Positions 39,151 through 49,808 of a DNA stretch of 64,000 bases are shown here, piece by piece. The notes under the pieces were generated by a model. The model was not told the DNA's origin and ran no database searches. It saw only the letters and a list, made by a program, of their open reading frames with translations. The translations under genes were made by a program, and so were the position numbers. The number at the start of each line of letters is the position of its first letter. Position 1 is the first letter of the stretch. Origin of the DNA: Ichthyophis bannanicus (taxonomy: Eukaryota; Chordata; Amphibia; Gymnophiona; Ichthyophiidae); assembly GCA_033557465.1 (NCBI GenBank), contig CM066036.1:586727574-586791573 (forward strand), read 5' to 3'.

Positions 39151-41950
39151 TTGTTCTCAGCTACTGCATTGGGAGTGGCTGACTTGGATTTAGTGGCAGT
39201 TACAGAAACGTGGTTCACAGAAAACCATGACTGGGATGTAACTATACCTGGCTATACTTTATTCAGAAAGGACAGGGTAGGAAGAAGGGAAGGAGGAGTG
39301 GCACTATATGTAAAAACTATTATTAAAGCTTTGGAATTACAGAGCTTAAAAGGGAGAGGAGGCATTGTGGGTTAAACTAGAAAGAGGGAAAGAGAAATCT
39401 ATTTGCATTGGAGTGATATACAGACCTCCCTCACAAGAGGAAGAGGTGGACAGAGAGTTAATTGAAGACATACGCAGCATTGCTAGGAAAGGGGAAGTGC
39501 TACTGATAGGAGATTTCAATATGCCAGATGTTGATTGGCACATTCCTGCTGCAGTATCATCTAGAAGTAAGGAGATCCTGGATTCTCTACAGGGAGAACT
39601 ATTCAGGCAATTGGTAACAGACCCCACACGTGAAGGGGCCATACTGGACTTGGTGCTTACCAATGGTGAAAGTGTTTCTGATGTTGTAGTGGGAGATCAT
39701 TTTGCATCTAGTGATCACCAGATGGTGTGGTTCAGTATTAGGACTAGGGCTGTTAGAATCCATTCCAAGGTGAGGATCTTAGACTTTAGGAAGACTAACT
39801 TTGTGAAGATGGGCCAATACCTCAGGGAGTCGTTAGTGGGATGGGAACAGCTGGGGGATGTAGAAAAACAGTGGGCAAAACTGAAAGGGGGTATTTTAAA
39901 GGCAACCAACCTTTTTGTTAAAATGGTAAATAAAGGCAAAAGGAACAGGAGACCGCTATGGTTTTCGAAGGAAGTAGCTGAACAAGTGAAGAAAAAGAGG
40001 GAGGCCTTCATGAAATACAAGAGATCACAGAGAGAGGAAGACAGGCATCTGCATTTGGAAAAACTTAGAGAAGCTAGCAAAGTAGTCAAGAAGGCAAAGA
40101 TTCAAAAGGAGGAGGAAATAGCCAATGCAATAAAATGGGGGGATAAGACATTTTTCAGATATATTAGTGAGAAGAGGAAGGGCAAAAGTGGTATTGTCAT
40201 ACTCAAGGGTGCAGGTGGGGAATATATAGAAGCTGATAAGGATAAAGCGGAATTGCTTAACAAATATTTTTGTTCTGTGTTCACAGATGAAGAACCAGGA
40301 GCAGGACCTCAGAAAACACCCACAAATAAGAACAGAAGCGAGGGACATCTTGAACTATTTTCAGAAGACTGTGTTCGTGAGAAACTAGCTCAACTTAAAG
40401 TAGACAAAGCAATGGGACCGGATGGGATACACCCTAGAATACTGAGGGAACTTGGGGACGTTCTAGCAACTCCACTGACTAACCTTTTCAATGCCTCATT
40501 GGAGTCGGGAGTGGTGCCAAAGGACTGGAGAGAGGCTCATGTGGTGCCTTTACACAAAAGCGGAAGTAAGGATGTGGTTGAAAACTACAGGCCGGTTAGT
40601 TTAACTTCGGTGGTGAGTAAATTATTGGAAACGCTGCTGAAAGAGAAAATAGTGAGGTTTCTGGAGTCCAGCGGATTACAGGATCCGAGGCAGCATGGAT
40701 TCACCAGAGGCAGGTCTTGTCAGACAAATCTGATTAATTTCTTTGACTGGGTGAGCAGGGACTTGGACCGAGGGAGAGCTCTAGATGTGGTGTATTTAGA
40801 TTTCCGTAAAGCCTTTGACACTGTTCCTCACAGGCGACTTATAAACAAACTGAGCACCCTAGGGATGGACCCTAAAGTTACTGCTTGGGTTAGAAATTGG
40901 TTGGGTGGGAGGCGAAAAAGAGTACAAGTAAATGGAGCTCACTCTGAGGAGAAGGATGTTACCAGTGGTGTACCCCAGGGATCTGTCCTTGATCCGATTC
41001 TTTTTAACATCTTTGTTAGTGATATAGCAGAAGGGCTGTCGGGTAAGGTTTGCCTCTTTGCGGATGATACCAAAATCTGCAATAGAGTAGACACCCAGGA
41101 AGGGGTAGATAACATGAGGAGGGATCTAGCTAAGCTTGAAGAATGGTCTAGAATTTGGCAGCTGGGATTTAATGTTAAAAAATGTAAGGTCATGCATTTG
41201 GGCTGCAGCAATCCAAGGGAGCAATACAGTATAGGAGGTGAAGTGCTTTTGTCCACTAAAGAAGAGCGGGACCTAGGCGTGGTTGTGTCTGATGATCTTA
41301 AAGTAGCTAAACAGGTAGAAAAGGCGACAGCAAAAGGTAGAAGGATGCTTGGGTGCATACGGAGAGGAATGGCTAGCAGAAAAAAGGAGGTGATAATGCC
41401 TCTGTATAAGTCTTTGGTGCAACCTCATTTGGAGTATGGTGTGCAATTCTGGAGACCGCACCTTCAAAAGGATGTGAACAGGATGGAGTCGGTGCAGAGG
41501 GTTGCTACTAAAATGATTAATGGGCTTCATTATAAAGCATATGAGGACGGACTTAAGGATCTTAATATGTACACCTTAGAGGAAAGGCGGGATAGAGGTG
41601 ATATGATTGAGATGTTTAAATACCTCCGTGGCATAAATGTTCAGGGAGAGAGCCTCTTTCAATTGAAAGCAAGTTCTGCTACGAGGGGACATTGGATGAG
41701 GGTGAAGGGAGATAGATTCAGGAGTGATATGCGGAAATATTTCTTTACGGAAAGAGTAGTGGATCCATGGAATAGTCTCCCAGTGGAGGTGGTAGAGATG
41801 AGGACAGTAACTGAATTCAAAAAAGCACGGGACCAACACAGAGGATCTCTAAAGATAAAAAGTGGACTGTTGTAGTTGTTGTTATGGAAGGACAGACTAG
41901 ATAAGCCATGTGGTCTTTTTCTGTCATCATGTTTCTATGTTTCTGTGTTT
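39150..41950 (+). mobile_element. LINE-C: CR1-like non-LTR retrotransposon, nearly intact ORF2
   Basis: It is truncated within the endonuclease at the 5' end and runs through RT to a 3' UTR ending 'ggtctttttctgtcatcatg' and 'tttctatgtttctgtgttt'. A second 3' end of the same family starts at 63926 on the minus strand. It lies inside an L2-like LINE and has very few lesions, so it is one of the youngest insertions in the window. Confidence 0.85.
39151..41875 (+). pseudogene. LINE-C ORF2: endonuclease (partial) and reverse transcriptase, one frameshift
   Basis: Frame 1 (39151-39375) holds LVAVTETWFTENHDWDV and FRKDRVGRREGGVALYVK, the APE-type endonuclease with catalytic Glu in TETW. A one-base loss near 39365 shifts to frame 2, which is open for 836 codons: GVIYRPPS, IGDFNMPDVDW (about 39502), SDHQMVWFSI (endonuclease His, about 39713), KAMGPDGIHPRIL (about 40407), ENYRPVSLTS (about 40577), HGFTRGRSCQTNLI (about 40694), VVYLDFRKAFDTVPH (about 40788), SGVPQGSVLDPILFNIF (about 40960) and the catalytic FADDT (about 41057). 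The C-terminus has QRVATKMINGLHYKAYEDGL and LEERRDRGDMIEMFKYLRG. No ORF1 or endonuclease N-terminus is present, so it cannot be autonomous. Confidence 0.85.
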
Positions 41951-42079
41951 GTCTTAATTAGCTTGTAAGCTCTGATGAGGAGGGACCGTTTTCTGCATGT
42001 GTCTGTACAGTGCTGCATATGCCTTGTAGCGCTACATATTATGATTAATAGTGGTAGTAGTACTGAATATATGCAGGGC

Positions 42080-43310
42080 AAAGAGTCACTTTTAAAAAAG
42101 GCTTTTCATGTCTGGCTACCCGATTCCAGGGTAGAATTGTGTAAATGCTTGCTGAATTAGATTTTAGTTACCCAAGGAAGGATTATAGATCATTTTCTCA
42201 GTTCCGTTTTCAAGAATGCACAGTTCTCGTATTCTGCCCGATAAGATCAAGATTGTACTTGGTTAATCTCTGAAACCAGAATATTGCTGTGCTATAAGAT
42301 TGTGGTTTAATAAGTCATTTTCTTTAGATAAATTGAAAACTTCTCAGCAGTCATGCCACAGTACTTCCCTTTTGCCGCTTGTATGATGTGTTAATTACAT
42401 TGAATTTCATTGAAATTATGGTGTGCTCTGGCACTAAGCATCAGGAACATGAGGCAGCATTGGTATTTACCATTATTTTTTTTGCCCTTCATTGTTTAGG
42501 CTGTTTAAAAAAACCATTCATTTGCAGTACTTATGACAATTATTGCATGGACGTGCTTCCAAGCTGCAATGTACTGAAATCTAAACATAACGGATATGTT
42601 AACTGTTTCTTTATTTTCGTTTCTTTACTTGTTGAAATCCCTTGACTTTTGGATTCTCTTCCACTCTTCTGCAGAACTCCAGTATTTGTACAATAAGATG
42701 ACAAGACATGTCTTCTCACCAGGTCTCCACAGAAATCAGGCTAGTGGACAGATCTCAGCTTCCAGACTTTTTCTCCTCCTCCTCTTCAGTCTCTCCTCTC
42801 TTTTTTTTTTTTTTTGGGGGGTTGACTCACTATGTCACTCCTTAAACTTCGGGCCCTCCCCAGGGATTTGCTGGGAACAGATCCTAGACAAAATGGTCCC
42901 CTTCTACAACCCTGGGCCTCCTAGCCTAAGGATCACCCTCCTCAGAGTCCAGGTGCTTCTCCTCAGCCCTGGCTATTTCAAAATGTTTAATATTCACGTA
43001 TTACATCAATAATGCCTCCTGCTTGAGGCTGGAAGATTTGCATTAACACACCCACTAGTGCTTATTACTAACGAAGACTGTAATGCCTCTGAAGCTACTT
43101 TGTTTTATAGGGAGAAGAACCAGTGTTACAGTGCCCTGTATAAGTCTCCTTATCTTTGAACATTTTTCACATTCTTCTGTCTAAAAAATACAATTGAAAA
43201 TATATTAAAGTAGGAATTTGTTTCATTGCTGAACTGATGTGGATAATCTTGTTTGAAGAATCAAGCTGCTTCTGTTGTATGAAGTGAATTTGAAGTAAAG
43301 GTCTAAAGAT
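42080..43310. other. Unassigned non-coding stretch
   Basis: I see no gene and no terminal repeats. A poly-T tract lies at 42800-42816 followed by 'ggggggttgactcactatgt'. The surrounding text (42710-42990) is pyrimidine-rich but otherwise unrecognised. Confidence 0.35.
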
Positions 43311-43314
43311 GCCG

Positions 43315-43830
43315 AACATGGAACTACTGAAAGAACTCTGGGACAAAGCTATTCAAATGATTGGGGGGAAGGCTATAAGGTGTTTGAATATCCTTTGGGG
43401 GACACTGTCAGGTTCATCATTATAGAGAAGAAACAGTTTGGCACCATGAGACACTGCCTCGATCAGACCATCCCTCCAAAGTCAGTAGCCATTGGTTAAG
43501 TAAACTGTTGAAGGTAATTTCGAAGCTTAAAATTTATTTATTTATTTGCAGTTTTTCTATACTGCTAGGGCCAAAGCATCAAAGTGGTTTAAATTACTTT
43601 ACTTTAAAGGAACTACAGTGTTCTATGATTGAGACTGGGAAAATTGTTGACTGTTTAGCAATTCATTTCAAGATCACTCCACAATTATGGCCTATAAGGA
43701 AGGGTGGCAAGAAGGAAAAACATATGCGATACTACATGGCATGTGCAAACAAACAATCTGGGGACCCTGCATGCATGTGGAGAAGGTAGAGTGGTCTGAT
43801 GAGACCTAAACTGAATTTTTTGGTCTTGAG
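43315..43830 (+). pseudogene. Tc1-type transposase remnant, interrupted by an L2/SINE tail
   Basis: 43340-43500 ('aaggctataaggtgtttgaa', 'gacactgtcaggttcatcat', 'cagtttggcaccatgagaca') corresponds to the helix-turn-helix region of Tc1 transposases. 43670-43830 corresponds to the catalytic region before the second Asp, with 'gtggtctgatgagacctaaa' and 'ctgaattttttggtcttgag' (WSDET-TEFFGL in translation, the first catalytic Asp). Between them, 43535-43600 looks like an inverted L2/SINE tail ('aatttatttatttatttgca'). Multiple lesions make it inactive. Confidence 0.65.
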
Positions 43831-43854
43831 GGCCAGCCCAGGGTTTCTGAAACC

Positions 43855-44062
43855 CTAGGCTAGGGTTCTCTAACTTCAATCCTGGAGGGCTGCAAACCAT
43901 TCAGATCTTCAAGATATCCCTAATGAACATGCAAGAGATAAATTTGAATACAATGGGGGCAGTGTATGTAAATATTTTTCATGCATATTCATTAGGGACA
44001 TCCTGAAAACCTGACTGGTTTGCGACCCTCCAGGACTGGAGCTGGAGACCCCTGTGCCCTAG
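43855..44062. mobile_element. Foldback/MITE element with 'TAGGGTTCTC...TCCTGGAGG' ends
   Basis: The left side has 'caatcctggagggctgcaaa' and the right side 'tttgcgaccctccaggactg', with further inverted matches 'atatccctaatgaacatgca' and 'tgcatattcattagggacat'. The arms of about 85 bp are imperfectly complementary around a centre near 43955. It is non-coding. The superfamily is unknown; a degenerate relative may lie at 35388-35545. Confidence 0.65.
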
Positions 44063-44950
44063 GCGAACTATTAGCCATGAGATCAACAGGAAGTCCTGCC
44101 TGCAGAGATGCCAAGGGTGGTCCATCCCAAAGAATAAGATGCACCACTCCAATGAGCGAGATTTTTCTCTTGCAACACATTCAAAGAATAAAATTAGAGG
44201 ATATGTATGCTATATTGCTTTGGGTAAATTTGCCAAATTGGATTGGAAAAGGCCTAAATGCTATACTTATAGTAATTTGAAACAGAGTCACACTGAACTA
44301 CATAACCAACTGCATGGTTCTTACTGGAACAGATTTCACTCAAACTCCTTTAATATCCACAAGAATGAGAAAAACCCTTAAATTTACTGGCTCTTGGATC
44401 AGAGAATATTTATCAAAAGCACCTCATAACACAAAGCCCCTCAAAAAGAACAATTCACATTTCGGGGAAAAAAGCAGCCTTGATGTACAGACAATGCAAT
44501 TTTAGCATTGTTAGCCATAATTAATTCAGAACATTCCTGCTTAGTTTATCTTTACAGCCCTTATCTCCCCTCTTTGAAAATCAAAATAAATGGCATAAGA
44601 AACCCATTCGGACAATATGCTACAGTTGATATCATAAATTTGTCATTTTAGACAGGAAGCATTTACACAAAAACATTTTAAATTTGAAAATGATCTTTCT
44701 TATTTATACACTAAGTGTATTTTAAAACGTATCTGTTTGAATAGGTGGAAAAAATATAATAAATTTACTTACTTTGAGTGCTTCTGCTGCTCAGGCTATG
44801 TCAGCCACGGTGCTATAGGGACAGCGTTGTCCGATTTTAAATGGACTTTACAGCCCAAAGTAAAACAAATAGCTCAAACATGGCCAAAGTAACCCAGGGA
44901 AGGGGGATCCCAACCTTCAAAATGTAGCTCACTCTTCAAAAGATGAGAGA
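44063..44950. other. Unassigned AT-rich stretch
   Basis: No ORF or repeat structure is recognised. The small frames at 44020-44505 have no recognisable product. Confidence 0.35.
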
Positions 44951-45413
44951 GAACATAAGAATATAAGATATGCCATACTGGGTCAGACCAAGGTCCAGTA
45001 TCCTGTTTCCAACAGTGGCCAATCTAGGTCATACGTACCTAGCAGTTTCCCCAAAAGACACAGGTTCCACAGTGCTTGTATTGGGTCAAGCATTGATATC
45101 CTGGGCCCCTTTTTAATAATGGTTTATGGACCTTTCCTCCAGGAACTTGTCCAAACCTTTTTTAAACCCAGCTACACTAACAGCCTTTACTACATCCTCC
45201 GGTAACAAATTCCAGAGTTTGATTACACAGTGAGTGAAAAAAATATTTTCTTTTATTAGTCTTAAATAGTTTACCCTGTAGCTTCATTGCATGTCCCCTA
45301 GTCTTTCTATATTCTAATAACGTAAACAATCGATCTACGTTTACCTGTTCCACTCCGTTCATTAATTTATAGACTTCTATCATATCTCCCCTCAGCCGTC
45401 TCTTTTCCAGGCT
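44951..45413 (-). repeat. CR1-B 3' UTR and ORF2 C-terminus
   Basis: The minus-strand text DFSLEKRRLRGDMIEVYKLM and NGVEQVNVDRLFTLLEYRKT (about 45425-45300) is the conserved C-terminus also seen in CR1-A (16545-16620). The UTR follows to 44951. Identity to the CR1 piece inside DIRS-D is visibly high. Confidence 0.8.
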
Positions 45414-45995
45414 AAAATCGCTAACAAGGCCTATCATCGTCTAAAGATTGTGAGAAAACTAAAGCCATTACTCCATCAAGACCATTTCCGTACCATTTGT
45501 CAGGCTCTCATCACCCCCCTCCTAGACTACGGAAACCTGCTTTATCAAGGCCTCCCTCAGCTAACTCTACACCCTCTCCAGATGGTTCATAATACTGCTG
45601 CATGTATTATTACTGGTACAGCAAAAACAGATCATATCTCCCCTGTCCTACAACAGTTGCACTGGCTTCCAGTAAGTGTCAGGTCAATATTCAAGACACT
45701 TTTAATTATCTTTAGGATTTACAATCACCTGTCAGCAGATGCTTTACAAAATATAACTAGAGACAATATCAATAGACCAAGAAGAAGCAGCACCAATAGT
45801 AACAACATAATTAGTACCCCTGCTGGATACTGTAGGACTAAACAAGCAACTTCAAAAAGAGCTCCTTCTTTATTGGCTTCCAAACTTTGGAACTCTCTCC
45901 CGATGGACCTCAGAATTATGACTGATATCAAAGATTTTCGCAAAGCCTTGAAGACCCTGCTATTTGCTAAAACTTATAATTTGATATATAATTAA
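45414..45995 (+). CDS. L2 reverse transcriptase C-terminal fragment
   Basis: The frame is open from the insertion border (KIANKAYHRLKIVRKLKPLL, with the first ATG at 45450) to the stop at 45993-45995. It has DHFRTICQALITPLLDYGNL, LPQLTLHPLQMVHNTAACII, LQQLHWLPVSVRSIFKTLL, KLWNSLPMDLR and FRKALKTLLF, the usual C-terminal L2 features. The catalytic RT core is absent. Its open frame reflects young age and is unlikely to encode a functional product. Confidence 0.7.
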   Translation, partial: KIANKAYHRLKIVRKLKPLLHQDHFRTICQALITPLLDYGNLLYQGLPQLTLHPLQMVHNTAACIITGTAKTDHISPVLQQLHWLPVSVRSIFKTLLIIFRIYNHLSADALQNITRDNINRPRRSSTNSNNIISTPAGYCRTKQATSKRAPSLLASKLWNSLPMDLRIMTDIKDFRKALKTLLFAKTYNLIYN

Positions 45996-46158
45996 TAGTT
46001 TTTACCAATAGGTCCATTTTATTACATTAATTCATCTTAGTTTTATCTGTTAATGTCTTATCTACCCTATGTTATTTGTAACCTTCCACTTGTATTGTGA
46101 CTACTTTGATTGAAGGATAAGGTGGGATACAAATCTGTCTAAATAAATAAATAAATAA
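45414..46158 (+). mobile_element. L2-type LINE, 5'-truncated, inserted into CR1-B
   Basis: It starts abruptly at 'aaaatcgctaacaaggccta' and ends with the UTR text 'gattgaaggataaggtggga' plus 'tacaaatctgtc' and a TAAA tail (46141-46158). Both borders are CR1 sequence in the opposite orientation ('cgtctcttttccaggct' on the left, 'gagccctaaaccttttagcc' on the right). It is a subfamily distinct from the copy at 1-1331. Confidence 0.85.
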
Positions 46159-47990
46159 AGAGCCCTAAACCTTTTAGCCTTTCTTCATAGGGGTATCCTT
46201 CCATGAATTGCACACAATATTCAAGGTGCGGTTGCACTATGGAACAATACAGAGGCATTATAATATCCTTTGTTTTATTTTCCATTCCTTTTCTTATGAT
46301 TCCTAGCATTCTATTTGCTCTCTTGGCTGCCGCTGCACACTGGGCGGAGGATTTTAACATGTTGTCTATAATGACACCTAAATGTTTTTCCTCTGTGGTG
46401 GTTCCTAATGTGGAACCTTGCATCGTGTAACCATAGTTTGGGTTGTTCTTCCCTAGGTACATAACTTTGCACGTGTCCACATTAAATTTCATGTGCCATT
46501 TGGATGCCCAGTCTTCCAATTTATCAAAATCCTCTTGCAAGTTTGCACAATCCTCTTGGGTTTTAACAACTTTAAATAATTTTGTGTCATCTGCAAATTT
46601 GATAACCTCACTCGTTATTCCCTTTTCCAGGTCATTTATGAATATGTCAAAAAGCAGCGAACCCAGCACAGATCCCTGGGGTACACCACTATTCACCTTT
46701 CTCCATTGGGAAAATTGGCCATTTAGCCCTACCTTCTGCTTTCTATCTTTTAACCAGTTCCTGATACATAATAGTAAACTGCCTCCTATCCCATGACTCT
46801 TTAGTTTTGCCAAAAGCCTCTGATGAGGGACCTTCTCAAAGGCTTTCTGAAAGTCCAAATACACTATATCAACCTACTCACCTTTGTCCACCTGTTTATT
46901 CACACCTTCAAAAAAACATAACAGATTAGTAAGACAAGATCTTCCTTGTCTAAAGCTATGTCGGCTGTCTCCCATTAGGCCATGACTATCTACATGCTGA
47001 GTAATTTTGTTCTTTATGATGGTTTCTACCATTTTTCTCGGTACTGACGTCAGGCTCACCAGTCTGTAGTTTTCTGGATCACCCCCGGAACACTCTTTAA
47101 AAATTGGCGTTACATTGACGATCCTCCAATCTTCAGGTATTACAGATGATTTTAATGAAATTTCACAGATTACTAATAGCAGGTCTGCAATCTCATATTT
47201 CAGTTCTTTCAACACCTTTGGATGTATACCATCTGGTCAAGGTGATTTGCTACTCTTCAGTTTATCAAATAGTTGTAATACATCTTCCCGGTGTAGCAAT
47301 ATTTCTTTCAATTCCTCTGCACTATCACCTTTAAATACTACTTCAGTCATGGGTAACATCCCCTATATCTTCCTCAGTAAAGACCGAAGCAAAAAATTCA
47401 TTCAGTCTCTCCGCTATCGCCTTGTTGCCTCTTAGTGCCCCTTTAACCCCTTTATTCCCTTTATCATCTAATGGACCAACTGACTCTCAATGGTTTTTTG
47501 CTATGAATGTACTTTAAAAAGTCTCCATTATGCGTTTTTGCTTCCACAGCAAGCTTCTTCTCAAATTCTCCCTTTGCCTGCCTTATTAATGCCTTGCATT
47601 TAACTTGTCAGTGCTTGTGCTGTTTCCAGTTTTTGTCATTTGGCTCTTTTTTCCATTTCCTGAAAGATGCTTTTTTGGCAACAGCAGCCTCTCTGACCTC
47701 ACCTTTAAACCACGCTGGCAGTTTTTTGGACTTCCTTCCACTTTTCTTAAAGCATGGAATACAGCTGGTCTGGGCTTCCAAGATTAGTATTTTTAAACAA
47801 CAACCAAGCTTGATGTAAGTCTTTAACCTTTGCAACTGCTCCTTTTAGTTTTTTCTTAACTATTTTCCCCATTTGATCATAGTCTCCCTTTTGAAAGTTA
47901 AAAGGTAGTACTATGGATTTCCTTACCATCCCTCCTCCACTAATTAACTCAAATGCGATCATGCCAAACGAACTGAAGAAAATCTCTGTG
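46139..47990 (-). pseudogene. CR1-B ORF2: linker and reverse transcriptase, frameshifted
   Basis: Segments from 5' to 3' on the minus strand are GEVREAAVAKKASFRKWKKE (about 47690-47640), LKELKYEIADLLLVICEISL (about 47213), PEDWRIVNVTPIFKE, NYRLVSLTSVPRKMVETIIK, MGDSRHSFRQGRSCLTNLLC, then DFQKAFEKVPHQRLLAKLKS (46858), NSGVPQGSVLGSLLFDIFIN (about 46700) and IKFADDTKLFKV (about 46610, catalytic FADD intact). The frame 46864-46139 reads past the L2 border, so its last codons belong to the junction. At least two frameshifts and a stop near 46870 separate the parts. Confidence 0.8.
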
Positions 47991-48740
47991 TTTAAAAAAA
48001 AAAAAAAAAAGGCAGACAACCGAAAAGAGAACGCAGTATACTTAAAATTTCAAGATATGCATTTTTTCTATAAAATGTGCTTTGGAATCCAAGCAATAAT
48101 AGCCAATGTATAATGAAAACTGAAGGCAGATGGAAAATTTATATTTTCCCTATGAAACCTGACAACTTGATTGTACAATTTTAGTAAATCTCACACCTGC
48201 CAGAAAACGATACACTCATCATTAAGGACAATAAATTACAGCAATTTACATGGGAAGAAAAGGTGGCTGCTCGTATATTGTAAGTGAATTAACATTTCAG
48301 GGAACAGGAGGTTAATTCTCTGCTTGGAAAATGAAGAATTGATGTACAGAGCTGTCTTTTATGATTTATCAGCCTCAGGGTATGCAATTGTTTTTATTCT
48401 TCAAGATGTAGTCATAGGATGTAATGAATGTAATGGTAAAATTCAAGTAGTCATTCAATGCCATTTATGACCACCAGTTATTGTTTAACATATATCTGTC
48501 TTGTCTGTGTGTTTTAAAAAATTAAATGGACAGCCTAGGGTCACTGTGTCACTAATTGGCCAGATACTCTCTCTTTAATGATGGGTGGGTTGGAATATCC
48601 CACAGAGCGGCATTTACATGGTTTGCAGGTCTGCAAACCGTATAAATAGCTTTGAATATTGGGCCCAAAATATTTACATAATATGGAATAGCAAAGTTTT
48701 CAAACAGTTTTTTTGCCATCAGTACTAAGTTTTCTATGTA
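47991..48740. other. Unassigned stretch after a poly(A) tract
   Basis: A 17-nt A tract (47994-48010) is followed by AT-rich sequence without recognisable genes or repeats. Confidence 0.35.
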
Positions 48741-49044
48741 TATGTGTACGTCTATATATCTATATCATATCTATATATATATACACACGTACATACACAC
48801 ACACAGGGTGGCCCAAAAAAAGCAAGAACATCTCGTAAATTAAAAGCTTAAATAGTTTACTTATTTACCTTTTTTAGCTATATAACGTCTTTATTTCGAC
48901 AATCTCCGGTCGCCATCTTTTATTTATTTATTTATTTTTAATTTTTCAATCGTTTACATCTGTCTTTTTGAAATTTTAATTAACTTATATGCTACGAGAT
49001 GTTATCACTTTTTTTGGGCCACCCTGTATATATATATGTGTGTA

Positions 49045-49091
<47 letters not shown>

Positions 49092-49095
49092 TTAA
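48740..49095. repeat. TATA/CACA microsatellite hosting a mariner MITE
   Basis: (tatc/tata)n and (ca)n tracts at 48740-48803 continue as (tg)n and (ta)n at 49027-49092; the two halves are separated by the MITE. Read together they would form one long dinucleotide tract. Confidence 0.85.
48804..49026. mobile_element. 223-bp mariner-type MITE
   Basis: The left end 'cagggtggcccaaaaaaag' and the complement of the right end are identical over 19 bp; after a 4-base mismatch the match continues as 'aacatctcgta'. The right end is followed by TA; the left flank is CA, perhaps a mutated TA in the microsatellite. The interior is non-coding and AT-rich, with 'tttatttatttatttattt' at 48919-48937. Confidence 0.8.
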
Positions 49096-49504
49096 AAACA
49101 CACACATTTCTATATACATTTCTGTAATGTCAAATGTAACCAATGTGACATCCGTTATTACTTCTATTTTCTATATGTAGGGAATCCCTTCAGGACCCTT
49201 ACCAATCCTTCCTTCCTTTCTGTGCAGGACCATTCCATTTCTAGCTTTAGCAGTAGGTACGTGTCATCTTTCTGTAAAATCTCTCTCTAAGGATGGCTGC
49301 TTTTGGGTCTACCTGCTCTCTATATGACATCAATGCACAGGATGCATGGTGTGCTATTCTGTAGTGGTCTTGTGTGGTTGCTGCTTTGGCTTGTGTGGTT
49401 TCAGTTTGCTGTGCAGTGAGCAGAGGCTCTATTTAGGCAAGGGCCAATGCAAGGACTGGAGGCGCCAATTGGCCCAAAACTGCAACACAGCACTCACCTG
49501 CCAT

Positions 49505-49640
49505 CTCCGGGGTTGTGTCGTAGTTTCTCTGTTGCCAAATCTGCTACTTCTGCTCCCGCCGGCACACCTTCCAGTTGCCTGTGAGGGGCGGAAGTAGCAG
49601 ATTCAGCAACAGAGAAACCGTGACATAGTGATAGTAGGAA
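49505..49640. repeat. Inverted repeat, arms about 45 bp
   Basis: 'tagtttctctgttgccaaat' with 'ctgctacttctgctcc' (49519-49556) is mirrored by 'gcggaagtagcagattcagc' with 'aacagagaaaccgtgacata' (49588-49627). The loop is 'cgccggcacaccttccagtt'-type sequence. It may be the central fold of the non-autonomous element that ends at 49787. Confidence 0.7.
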
Positions 49641-49689
49641 AGTGCTACATCATGCTTTCGAGCCAATTGCAACTGCTGCTGGCCCTGGA

Positions 49690-49787
49690 GAGGGGCGGGC
49701 AGCGGCGGCAATGGGCACCCCTGGAAGGACGGCATTCTAGGCAACCGCCTAGTTTGCCTAAGGGTAGCGCCGGCCCTGTTTGGGGCC
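49690..49787. mobile_element. Terminal part of an element with 'CAGGGCCGGCGCTACC' end
   Basis: The complement of 49740-49787 reads 'cagggccggcgctaccctta', 'ggcaaactaggcggttgcct', 'agaatgcc'. A sense copy of the same terminus lies at 52146-52185. The other end of this element was not identified, although the inverted repeat at 49505-49640 is probably part of it. Confidence 0.55.
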
Positions 49788-49808
49788 ACTGTTTTTTGTT
49801 TTGTTTTA

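Larger units (their letters stand above)
37380..42065 (+). mobile_element. L2-like LINE split by a hAT element and a CR1-like LINE
   Basis: Host parts are about 37380-37437, 38657-39149 and about 41951-42065. Joined, the text reads TKTLNYSLVTFRLDYCILLL across the hAT insertion and continues to the RT C-terminus and 3' UTR. The UTR end 'aagctctgatgaggagggac' and 'gtacagtgctgcatatgcct' with 'tagcgctac' sits at 41970-42040. The order of insertions is clear: L2 first, then the two others. Confidence 0.75.
44951..47990 (-). mobile_element. CR1-B: 5'-truncated CR1-type LINE split by an L2
   Basis: On the minus strand, the 5' linker lies at 47990-47380, RT at about 47215-46164 and, after the L2 insertion (45414-46158), the RT C-terminus and 3' UTR at 45413-44951. 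It ends with the complement of 'agaacataagaatataagat'. It extends further 5' than CR1-A and preserves the sites where CR1-A was hit, so it supplies the unoccupied sequence for comparison. Confidence 0.85.

Noticed and set aside
43508..43789. 93-codon frame as a gene
   Set aside because: It joins an inverted L2/SINE tail to a Tc1 transposase remnant in the wrong frame.
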